64,000 bases of DNA from Axinella damicornis. Taxonomy: Eukaryota > Porifera > Demospongiae > Axinellida > Axinellidae. The stretch covers positions 310,001-374,000 of the forward strand of contig OZ007513.1 of the NCBI GenBank assembly GCA_963931865.1, read 5' to 3'. This document shows, one piece after another, positions 53,927 through 64,000 of the stretch. The notes under the pieces are model-generated. The model made no database searches. It saw only the letters and a program-made list of their open reading frames with translations, and was not told the DNA's origin. Every line of letters starts with the position of its first letter. Position 1 is the first letter of the stretch. A program made the position numbers and the translations under genes.

Positions 53927-54441
53927 ACCGTAGAGACCGGTTAATAGGCGCATGCAGCTATTAAGCGCATAATTTTAAATAAGCGCATACTTCCTTCTTG
54001 TCCTTACGTATCATTTAATTAGCGCATACGCCTAAAAAATGCTGACGTGTCGATTTGTGTTTCGAGACACTACGACAGATCGTGCAGAAGCACCCGGCAC
54101 TCTCAAAGCTACGCTGGATAGCGAACACTTACATGACCATTCTCGAGGGACGTACGTAGCCTAATACCGTGCACCTCTCCGTTCGCAAGGCACACACTGT
54201 GGCAAAATGGACGTCGACGGCGCAGCCATCGTTTCTGTCCTCGTGTGCCTAGTAAGTTGAAGAATCTCGCCACTGACATGCAGTACGGGACCGCACTCAC
54301 TTGTAGATATGATGACACAGCATGCATCTTTCCATGATCGGGATCCGTTGCCACTAATAAGCGTATACTCATAATAAGCGCATACTTTCTTGCTGCTGCA
54401 TGCGATAAGCGCATGCGCCTATTAACCAGTCTCTACGGTAG
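53927..54441. mobile_element. Inverted-repeat DNA element (MITE-like), about 515 bp
   Basis: Begins TACCGTAGAGACCGGTTAAT and AGGCGCATGC; ends GCATGCGCCTATTAACC and AGTCTCTACGGTA. AATAAGCGCATAC is repeated in subterminal positions at both ends. No transposase frame was seen. A TA target site is possible, since the ends are TA. Confidence 0.85.
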
Positions 54442-54858
54442 CAAATGAGGCAAAGAAGCAGACATTGTGGTTGAGTCCACTGCACGTATGAACAACACAG
54501 TCAATCTCCAGTCTTCTTATGTGTTGGTGTCTAATTGTCAATTATTTTTCCAATGGCTGCAAAACGTACAAAACAGGTTCTGTGGGAAGGTGGAAAGTGT
54601 AATTGTATTCATAGTTCATACACAGATTTTGAATTGCAAGGCCGGCTGCACATAATTATGCATGTTGAAAGTTTAGACTAACTCCATTGATGTTATTGGC
54701 AATAACAGCAATTCAGAATGAGGACTTTGAACCTACAGCTAAGAACGGCACATTCATTACCATAAAACATCATTACAGAATCAGTGACCTCCATAGAGTA
54801 CTTGGCTTGGGTCTGCTTGCTACTATACTCAGTGCTGGTTGCTGTAATGCTGACAGAG
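54442..54858. other. Spacer before receptor 6
   Basis: A 62-codon frame (54687-54875) overlaps the receptor's 5' end but has no paralogue and looks fortuitous. Confidence 0.4.
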
Positions 54859-55978
54859 ATGGGGGGAGTTACTGACCTTCAAGAACTGCTCTAACCTGAC
54901 TGATGAGCAAATCGCAACAGTTGCTTTCACGAGAGGTATCACAGCTGCTGTTTGTTGTGCCATTTTGCTTGTTGTGTTTGTAGCACTTGTAATACTTGCA
55001 AAATATTATCACCAGAAAGTATATGGAACGGTAGTAAAACGTCTTGCTATTGGCCTCACAGCAGCTGGAGCACTTTTCCAACTCATCCTAGCTCTGCATC
55101 TCAAGTACTATTTTGACCCACATGACACAACATTCTGTACGGTGGATGCCTTTTTTGACCAGTACTTAGCGTCTGTTCAGTTACTTTTCACACTTGGAAT
55201 AATTGTGGCTCTCTTCTTCGAAGTACTATACTTGACAACCTCTTTGAAACACATCAGTGAGAAAACCAAAGAATGCACATTCACATTCTGTGGCTGGAGG
55301 ATCAATAAACTAGAATTTGTCCTATTCACGTCAATGTTTGTCCTCCCTCTCTTCTTTGACTGGATACCCTTCTCTACCGACTCTTATGGACCTTACGGAC
55401 TGTGGTGCTGGATTCGCATGATCGAGACTGACTGCTCCACACACGTGGCAGGAATGTGGCAGAAGATATGGCTACTGGATGTACCTGCTGGACTTGTTGC
55501 TCTTCTGGCTGTTGTGGTGTTTACAGCTTCACTGTGCCTGTTGGGATACGGAACTAAGAATGCTGGAGTTGAGAAGCTAGTGCTAATTGAAGTGGGAATC
55601 ACTGAGAGTATTTTCTTCTTAACAATCCTAGTTGTTGTGCTATCACAATGGTCTGTTGAAGTTACAGCAAAATCTTCATATACGTTCTGGATGATTTTTG
55701 CCATATACCCCCCACTCATGTTCACTTTCATCCCCCTTGCTCTGTTAATTGCCATCCAGTTGCCCTTCTCAGCAATGATTGCCTGTGCATGTCACAGGTG
55801 TCCAAGAGGAATACTTCACCAAGCGTCTGATTGTCACGTAACTTTACATGACAGTAGTGACTGGAGTGTAATCAACCAGCCCAGCTGCACTACTTGGGAC
55901 TGCCCTCATAGTTCCAATGAGGATTCAGAAACAACACCATTTGCAAGACCAACAGGATCATTGAAGGCCAATGCTTGA
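54859..55978 (+). CDS. Seven-transmembrane receptor 6, frameshift at its second codon region
   Basis: The main frame, in which the N-terminal motif FKNCSNLTDEQIATVAFTRG starts at 54878, is open to 55978, but has no ATG before a stop at 54851. The only nearby ATG (54859) is one base out of frame across a GGGGGG run at 54861-54866. One G fewer would join them, so this is either a homopolymer error or a disabling insertion; the next in-frame start is 54965, inside helix 1. The body has TFCTVDAFFDQYLAS, FCGWRINKLEF and DSYGPYGLWCWI. The tail (SSDWSVINQPSCTTWDCPHS) diverges at its end and lacks YGS. The cAMP-receptor-like family assignment is inferred. Confidence 0.78.
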
Positions 55979-57749
55979 TGCATGCAGTGTTTCTTTCCAT
56001 CTTTGGTGATTTAAGGTAGTAAACATGGGTACCGCGATCTCCGAAACCAAGTTGATGGATAAATGGGCAGCATCAAAGCGTACACAAGTTCAGCAATACT
56101 TTGCATCAAACTGCTCCCTCTGCTTGAAAATGCCCTAAAACTCAATTTTAAGGCCCTCTACGAAACTGAAAATTTGGACCCTCTCCAAGGCCCCACCCAC
56201 ACTCTGACCCCATCATCAATACACACACAAAACAGGCCCAAAAACTACGGATGGATTTACCACCTGCTCTCCTCACTTGCAGGCTACAGCCCAAAGCTCA
56301 CTGCCACCCTCAAAAACAGAGGTTTGGCTACCCTAGGCTTTCAAAAAAAATTCCACGCACGCCAACTAAAACAGACCAAAGCCAATGCCAGTTTCCAAAA
56401 GGTCAACCTACCCCATGCAAAACTAGGGATGCTTTTCCACGTTCACCTCTCGGTTACTGAGTTTTGGCCACACATCTACTCCCTCTCACCAGCCCAGTCC
56501 AGCTACCAAACCAGCCAAATTCGCCCTAACACGAAAATGGGCGGGGCCTGTAATGCCGAAAGGTCAACACTCTAGAGTACCTTGGCCAGGGAGCTGTCGG
56601 AGGCTGTTCACTTTCCAGGCTGTTCTTCGGCCACTTCAGCAGACCCACAAACATTCCTGCTCACTCCACCTAGCTATTCACCCTCAGATAGCCCATCGTT
56701 ACATTCAATAAGCCAGAATAGCTTCTTACTTAAAGAGTGTTCAAACAAATCTTCAAAGTACCGCACGGCCACATCAGAGTACCGATTTGAAACTCGAAAG
56801 GGCCGCTAGCCGCATCAAAGAGAGAAGCCCCCCTTGTTTATTCCGGTTGCCGCCATGGGAAAACGTAAACAGATCAATAACTCTAAATAACTGTATGCGA
56901 GTGATGTCATCTCATTAATTATTCATGAGCAAAATTGCGCGATTTCGCCGATGCCGTGTTTCCTACCTTAATTGTGTGACACTGTTTCATTTAGAACTCA
57001 GAATTGCATATTCTCTTTGTGTTATACGTGCATGCATGTGACTGTTTACTTGTTTTACCCATGCAATTTCAACTGCATCCTTACTGCTCACTTCTGGTTT
57101 ACGTGTGGGCGTTGGAGCAGGTTCGACAGACCCAGCAGCTGCCGGACCAATAATGTTTGAGATAAACTGTATGTTAAGTGTATCGTGTTTGGTGATGTCA
57201 TCATCTTGTTATGCTATTTCACTTGACTGTAGCTCTATTGACAAGTTTGCTGGACTGCATAGCAATACTTGGCTTGTAAAGGAAAGCATAAATGTAGCTA
57301 CAGGATTAATTTTGGTCAACTGTACATGTCCGGTACTCGATGTATTAGCTACAGCTAGATATATACTATAGCTACAGCACTCGCAGACGCGTCCTATCGA
57401 CGCGTGTCCTAGCGCTTCGAGACGGCGAACTCCATGCCGTCACTGATGCATTTCCCCAAGGCAGTACTGTAATCAAATACAGTAGCTACGCCCCCAAATC
57501 TTTGCAAATCCATCGACAGGCTGCAGGCTAGGGTACGGGATCTATCAGTGACGTCATTTGTACTGTTCATGCATATGCGCATGTGCATTTAGACGTCATA
57601 GGCAGGGTATTCCCTGTTGTCGATCTACCATCCTTGAAGTAGGTGCTTAGCTACATGGCGACTTAGTTCATGTGGTATTGTTCCGCCGACCCACAGAACG
57701 TCGATGAAAGACGGCTGACTGTATATTGTCCCTACCCTTGCTGTTTGCT
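55979..57749. other. Spacer before the HECT ligase, with an unrecognised 170-aa frame
   Basis: An open frame at 56063-56575 (MGSIKAYTSSAILCIKLLPL...) has no recognisable domain, and codon choice does not separate it from the alternative frames. It may be chance or old element sequence. The rest holds short AT-rich sequence; 57360-57749 is presumably promoter and 5' UTR of the next gene. Confidence 0.35.
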
Positions 57750-60700
57750 ATGGAAGGTCGGAAAAGAAGAGTCTTGATAGCGGCGGCAATTATTGCAAGC
57801 CCGCTGCTTTTGCTGCTGGCCATTGCTCTCTTTCCGGTGAGTAGTAGTAGCTAGTGTTCAAGTTCCTCACGGTGAGCGATGCAGGCCTAGTTTGCATTCA
57901 CAAACAGTACTGGTCATGCTTTAACATTAAGGCTCTTCCTATATCACAGTATAGATAATATAGACCCGAGTTGTTTGCCCAGCTCTTACCATGCATACAC
58001 TGACCTTTATTATTGAACCATGCATATGGACATAGCAAGTGTTAAATTACAGATTCCTCAGGGATTGTAGCAATCTGATGAGGAGGATGAATTGTATGAG
58101 GAGGTGGAGGATACACGGAGACAACATAGTCAGCTTAGTAAACTGACTATGTTGTTGTAGTGTATACGTGCCAATTGCCTAAATGATCAATTTAAGCACA
58201 GATAGTTTGGGAGCTATTAGGCTTGTCATGTTGACTGAAGGGGAAGTACTGTTCACTGAGGGAGAATAATTAGCCAATATTCATGTATTGCTACTGCTGC
58301 AGTAATGTGCAGAGTTAGCAATGACCCAGTACACATGATCATGCATTATGCAGTTGCTACTAGTGTTTTGATAACCCTCATTAGTGAACTGTGCTGGGGA
58401 TTATTATAGTAGTACAGTCATGCAGTTAACTCTTTACCAACCATGCCACTGAGAAAGCAAAACTGTCATCTTAACACAGTTGCTACGTTATCTGAGTTGC
58501 AAATGTGATAAACGGGATAAACAAAAATGTTGTTTTAACATAGGTACGTAGTTATTTTGTTGTCCATACTGAAACTGGGAGAACATAGTAAACGACAAAT
58601 CGTTTTTGCAGTGCAAATGCTGTCATGAGCTCCCATAAGCCATAAGAAATTATATGTAATACTAGGCGTTATACCTTAATTGATCCAGGATTTTGCTTAA
58701 GCTGTTTCTTATGGTTGGTAAAGAGTTAACAGAGACAGGGGCAAGAAGTCTAACATACCCTGCCTGCTGCAGCTACAAACTGTAGTTATTTCATTGGGAA
58801 CGTTCGAATGACCTCATGAGAATGGTGGGGCATTGTCATGTGACCTGTCCCTTAACTTTCAGGCCTCTGTGATTGATGTGCATGGCCACAGCATCAGCAG
58901 AAATGGATGAACCTGGTGTTGTAGTGTAAAACATGCCCCCCCCCCCCCCCCCCAAAACAAAAAAAATATTCAAGAAGCAGAGACATCGGGTAGCTCGACT
59001 CGGCCATCTTGTCAAACCCTGCAGGATAACAACGGTGCTGAAGGAAGTTGAAGATGGCGTAGTAGTCCACTTCTGCTGTAAGAACCGTTTTTCCAGCTCT
59101 GTGCATGAGTGGGTCCAACTGTGTAAACGCCTTCACATGTTCGCTGCTGGTACAGTACAGTACAGCTGGGTAGATGTGCAGTCCAGGGGTTAAGTCCGCA
59201 CTCAGTAGTTGCAGTTTGCACTGGTGTAAAAATGTCCGGGGTGCACTTTACACTAGTCCGGGGGGACATTCTAGTAGAGGGGATGTCTTACAGGAAAATG
59301 TTGCAAAAAACAGTTTAGCAACTCTGTCATGTGATTTGAAGTCACTGACATGCCAAGAGTTAATTAGTGGGAACCATGTAGGATTATCAGTCCATTCTTT
59401 TACAGATAGTATTGTGTCAACGGATGCTCTGTGCGCTTCCATCACATTAATTTGATCATCAACTTACCGGTAGGTGACCGTTGCTGTGGTGCTAATACTG
59501 TGCATCAGGAAGTACAGGCACAGAGGACACAGAGACATCACAGACATAGAACGAGCAGTGGAACGAAGACAGACTGTCGTAATAAGCAATTGGATCAGAC
59601 CTGACGGTTAGTATATCAGAACTGATGGTTAGTAGCTGTATCAGACCTGTGTATATATAGGTGTATGCAACCAACCTTAGCTGTAACACATCTCTTGGTA
59701 CATATCACTGTGAAAAGAGACGGTCATTTTAACCAGCCTCTGCTCACATTTAGCATGACATAGATTCTCAGTGCCTCCTGCACTCTGGTAATCAAGGCAT
59801 GTACACACAAGTGCAGCACACATTAGCGCAATGTGTTTTCTTACTAATTGGGTATTCAAACCTTCAGTATCACTGCAGGGTTATGAACTTGCTGTGGACC
59901 AGTGCATAGTGGAATGGAACCATGATGACAATGTTGAAGTTGGGCAATCAACGGTTGCCACAGTGACGGTTAGGAATCAATTGTAGCTGCATGTAAATGT
60001 TAACAAGTTATGGGCTACATGTAGCTACAGCATGCAGCCACCTCAATTGTAGCTTATATCCTCTGTGATGATGCAAATCCCTCATTCTTCACACCTCAAT
60101 TAACTCTAGCAAGCTAGGGTACAAATATTATGTAAATGAACTACATAATTATATAGCTATAGCCTAAAACGGTCTGTGGGATCTTAATTCGCAGTCTATA
60201 AGAATTCCCTTCAGAAATGCATATTTCAAGTAGGAAAATATCAGGGACTCTCTTATAGCTTCACCTCCAGTTTTTGCAGTTTGCATGTTCCCAGGCCTTC
60301 TACACCTCCAGCTTTTGATTGCTTGCAGTATGCGCATTGCAAGCGATCAAAAACTGGAGGTGTAGAAGGCCTAGGAACGAGGCTAATGAAAAGTGCTGCA
60401 CATAACACAATATTGTAGTGAATGCCTTATCACGATTATCATCGTTTAGCCTATGGGACTCCCGTTTCATTTACTATAGAGCTGTCATAAGTTGTAACAT
60501 GTATGCGTACTTAGTGGTACATGTGACATTTGATGTTTGTGGAAGTGACGTTGTAGCATTCTTTTTTATAGTTGGTGTGCCGAAACTCTTTACCATATGT
60601 ACTTGATGAAGACGACAGGTTCACAAGTTTGGTTCAGCTTACGGAAACCGGAGCCACCATCCCACACGTGGTAGAGCCATTTCCACCAAATGGGAATAGT

Positions 60701-63700
60701 GTACTAGCAGTGTCGTTCACAACCCGGATATCTGGGAAGTACAAAGTTGTTATCGGTGTAAACGAGAGAAGTCTATCTATGTGTCCCATCTTCAGAAACT
60801 ACCGTGCAGGTACGAATGAATGTATGCCTGCATTAAAACTTTGGGTCTCTAGATTGCTTTTGTTAAATCTTATTCTATGAACATTACCCTGGTAGCTATG
60901 ATTTTACTTGCAATTGGAGTCCTGAACGAGTTTGACAAAACAATTAATGGCGGCATGAACCTGCCTTCATTAATTTATACACAAGCATGTTATGTGTACA
61001 TCAACGTGCACACACTAGTTTACACGAGAACAAACATAACTCTTGTCTTGTAGCTATCACTCAGCCCAGGCCTGCACCAAGCTAGCTGTACATGTAGACA
61101 TTTTGGCGGGTTCTGAATCTTCAGCTAACTGTCTCAAAGTTTGTATCTGACCTGATGTGTACCCCTATACCCAGGTCCAGTGGATCCGGCTAAAACCCTG
61201 TTCCTCGAACAGAGAGAGGTGCTAATCTTTGTTCAAAACACCTACTACCACATGTACTTGGTCCCCAAGGACAGATTTGGCAATGCTGCAACACTTTCGC
61301 AGGAGATGCTAATTGCTGAAGTCAGGAAGGTACGGTTCAAGTATCATGTAAAGCGGAAGAATTCTGTTGTTCACACATAAAGACCACATCATACTGGTAC
61401 TAAATTAAATGTAAACCTTTGTACATACATGTACAGAACTCAGTGGAAGGGGAGTTGATCAACACTCAGTGCGTATCAGAGAAGCAGAATACCACGGTAT
61501 ATGAAGTGCGACTGAGAGTGAATGAGAAGGGACACTATGTCGGGTGCGTCAAGTACGATGGCAAGAGAATTGGACCACCTTCATTCACCATCATATGTCT
61601 ATCTGGTACGGATGCTCCAGTTGTGGTTAATTAGCTGTTGTGAGCACTGAGGAATTATGAACTGAGCGTAATGTTGCCCATAATTCAAGTTACAATCATA
61701 GTAGGGTTATATACTAGTGTACCCATGTGCGCATGAGCAGTAAATGTATCTGTGCAGTATGTGACATGCCTGAAGCGGACACTGCAGCGGGTATTATTCT
61801 TTGGCACTCTATAGGATCTGAAGAGCAGACAATGCACGAGAAACTGTCTTCTGGTTTATTCACAAGATTTGACGCAAAGCTGATAACAGGATCCAAACAA
61901 AAGCACGTCTCTTGCCAAATATCAGGACGAGTGAGTTGTGAATGCTTGCTTGCTTCGCACACCCACCCTTGCCACACCAACACTAATTTGCTTCCAATGC
62001 CCCTGGTACCTGTATATCAATCCACTTAATGTTTGTACTTACATACATACTCAGATTCTGAAGGTGCGCAAATGTGTAGTGAGGTCACTTCCAACAAAGA
62101 CAATATTTACATGCAGAATGTGTGCTGCTACAAAGGTGAGTCATCAGGATAGTCACAGCCCTAGCTGCTATGGCTGTTATGTATGATAAGTAGAATAAAC
62201 AGCAGAAAGGTCTTGCTAAGTTGGAATGGCATGATTAGTAGCAGTCCCTGCTGACTAAACCATGCCACCATATGCAGCTTCCATTGCCCATGTATGGAAA
62301 AGCCCTGCACATTTATACACAGATAGTAGATCTGGTCTCACGCCACTTGGTGATCTGTGTTGGTAGAACATATTGCCATGGTCAATTGGTTTCGCTGTCC
62401 CCCCTCCCGACTCCCAACTTCCTTTCTAATTTGTACCTTGCAAAGTACAGAGAATGAAGCCTTGGTTTATTCATGAACCATTCGTAGATACATTTCCTGG
62501 AAGAACCACAGAAATTCACCTTGGATGATGGCTTGCGGAGGCCCCTCACCATGAGTTCAAAACAGAGAGAGTTGCTAGGAGCTGTCTTCTACTCACATGT
62601 GCTCCATTCTGTAGGTGTGTTCACTGACATGCGAGAATCCTTAATTGTTACGTTTGAAACCTTGTATGATGAACTGGCTCGTCACGACCATGTTACAAGT
62701 TAGCCTCATTCCCAACCCAGGCATATTTTTTCGTACAGTCAGGTGACCCAATTGTGCATGGGAAGGCTTCTTGTTAATTCTCTAACATGATAATGTGTTT
62801 CTGCATGTATCTAGGTGGATCCGAAACATTTGAGGACAAAAGAAAATTTTTCTACAGCGAATTGAGAAACTATCATAGTCAGCGCAATCGGAGCACCTTT
62901 CTGCTGACTGTGTCACGGGAGTCCATCTTACAAAATGCAAGGCTAATGTTCCTATAATTTGGGTAGCAACAATTTTGACTTTGCTATAATAACTCACCTT
63001 CTCCACTATTCAGGCTATGGAGGAGCTGATGGATGTGGACTGGTTCAGAGAATTCAAAGTGTACTTTGCTGGAGAGTTCGGTAAATGCATCTAGTAGCTG
63101 TTCATGATCACAAATGGCTCAACAAATCCTGGAAATGGAAGACCTACTGAAAACAAATCCTCGTCCCCATGCCCTCTCCAGCTCCACTTTCTTAACTGCA
63201 TACTTGACCTTTGAACTTTGAGCTGAGTGAAGGTCAAGTATAACAAAGAGGAGCTGGAGTGGGCTTGGGGATGAGGCTACTCAGTATCGCTTGCTGCCTC
63301 CCTGCAGCAGGCGACTCCATTGTAGTGCATGCCACCATTATCTCCTTGTCTTTGTGTAGTGCATGCCCACGTGCGAACTTGTTGAAATACTTGCAAAACC
63401 ATGCACTCACATGAATTGTTTTGCATTTAACTATACAAACTATGAAGGTAGTCCTTGCCAAGCAGGAAGTGAGGATACTAAGCATGTTGCACAGAGAACT
63501 CGTGCATTCTTACTCTCTAATGAATATTGTTGTGTAGGTGCTGACTATGGTGGGGTGAGGAAGGAGTTTTTTGACCTACTCTGTTTGGAGCTATTTGAAC
63601 ACTCAGGTCTCTTCAAAAGATTTCAGAACAATCCACAAGGGCTGGTAAGGACAGTTATATATGCTTGCCTCGTTCCCAGGTCATTCCCACTGCCAGTATT

Positions 63701-64000
63701 GGATCATTTGCAGTATGCAAATACGGCATACTGCAAACACTCAAATAGTGGTGGTGGGAATGGCCTGGGAACGAGGCTAATATCCTTATGAATTACAGAA
63801 TTCCTCTCAAAGCGCAGCTTCAACACGCACACACACTCACCAACACACGACACACACACACATGTACACGCACGCACATGCACACACACACACACACCAC
63901 ACACACACAGCTTCACCCCACCCCCAAGCGGGGAAGGAGGCCACGACTAACCAGCAGGTACTATGAGTTTGCAGGGAAGGTTGTGGGCAAGTGTCTCTAT
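57750..64000 (+). CDS. AREL1: AREL1-like HECT E3 ubiquitin ligase, first 13 exons (runs off window)
   Basis: Exons 57750-57836, 59474-59606, 59868-59968, 60572-60809, 61175-61329, 61437-61605, 61758-61930, 62055-62135, 62488-62614, 62815-62936, 63014-63080, 63538-63644 and 63911-64000 (open) join in phase to exactly 550 codons. Residues about 9-45 are one long hydrophobic segment, a membrane anchor also present in AREL1. Next come the filamin-like region (GYELAVDQCIVEWNHDDNVE, ISGKYKVVIGV, PSFTIICLS), then TLDDGLRRPLTMSSKQRELL, SETFEDKRKFFYSELR, DYGGVRKEFFDLLCLELFE, and YYEFAGKVVGKCLY from the HECT N-lobe. Human AREL1 shows the same order and ubiquitinates IAP antagonists. The HECT catalytic cysteine lies beyond the window. 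Intron 10 seems to use a GC donor. Confidence 0.92.
60287..60385. repeat. Hairpin in an AREL1 intron
   Basis: GTTCCCAGGCCTTCTACACC plus TCCAGCTTTTGATTGC pairs with GCGATCAAAAACTGGAGGTG plus TAGAAGGCCTAGGAACGAGG. The outermost left TAGCCTC is lost. Confidence 0.88.
63159..63279. repeat. Hairpin in an AREL1 intron
   Basis: CCTCGTCCCCATGCCCTCTC and TGACCTT on the left, AAGGTCAAGTAT and GGGGATGAGGCTA on the right. The arms are imperfect. Confidence 0.75.
63665..63779. repeat. Hairpin in an AREL1 intron
   Basis: GCCTCGTTCCCAGGTCATTCC and CATTTGCAGTATGC pair with GCATACTGCAAAC and GGAATGGCCTGGGAACGAGG. A CA/ACAC microsatellite follows (about 63826-63908), up to the last acceptor. Confidence 0.85.

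Overview
The window is nuclear DNA of an animal, most likely a sponge or another early-branching invertebrate. It carries animal-type genes (NUP62, BET1, an AREL1-type HECT ligase, TRAFs, ZU5/death-domain proteins, thrombospondin repeats) split by short GT-AG introns. Introns and spacers are full of hairpins, minisatellites and long G/C homopolymers. The lineage is an inference from gene content; the other gene identities rest on motifs recognised by eye.

Layout. 1-1340 (-): N-terminal part of a secreted thrombospondin type-1 repeat protein. 1.3-7.6 kb: repeat-rich spacer with one unrecognised patch of coding-like exons (4.2-5.0 kb). 7.6-12.35 kb (-): complete nine-exon NUP62 whose repeat domain uses GLQLG instead of FG. 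It shares a 163-bp head-to-head promoter with BET1 (+, 12.5-15.3 kb), a Golgi/ER SNARE. 15.8-32.8 kb: a cluster of intronless TRAF-like genes (-): TRAF-A, TRAF-B, TRAF-C (frameshifted) and TRAF-D, plus a MATH-domain pseudogene. BET1 exons 2-4 and TRAF-A were copied together to make the partial BET1 copy and TRAF-B. A 2.1-kb foldback element sits at 28.2-30.3 kb.

33.6-41.0 kb (-): two adjacent death-domain genes, a ZU5/UPA-like/death gene and a Kelch/death gene. 41.3-56.0 kb (+): six tandem, essentially intronless seven-transmembrane receptor genes that share a conserved cytoplasmic tail. Three of them carry a frameshift in their 5' part. Retroelement scraps and two short inverted-repeat DNA elements lie between them. 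57.75-64.0 kb (+): thirteen exons (550 codons) of an AREL1-like HECT E3 ligase that runs off the window.

Two themes stand out. First, at least 20 short palindromes end in TAGCCTCGTTCCCAGGCC...GGCCTGGGAACGAGGCTA or the TAGTCTCG variant, with very different arm sequences; two minisatellites are amplified arms of the same element. Second, TRAFs, death-domain proteins and an AREL1-type ligase lie together, a neighbourhood of innate-immune and cell-death signalling types, although nothing here proves that they act together.
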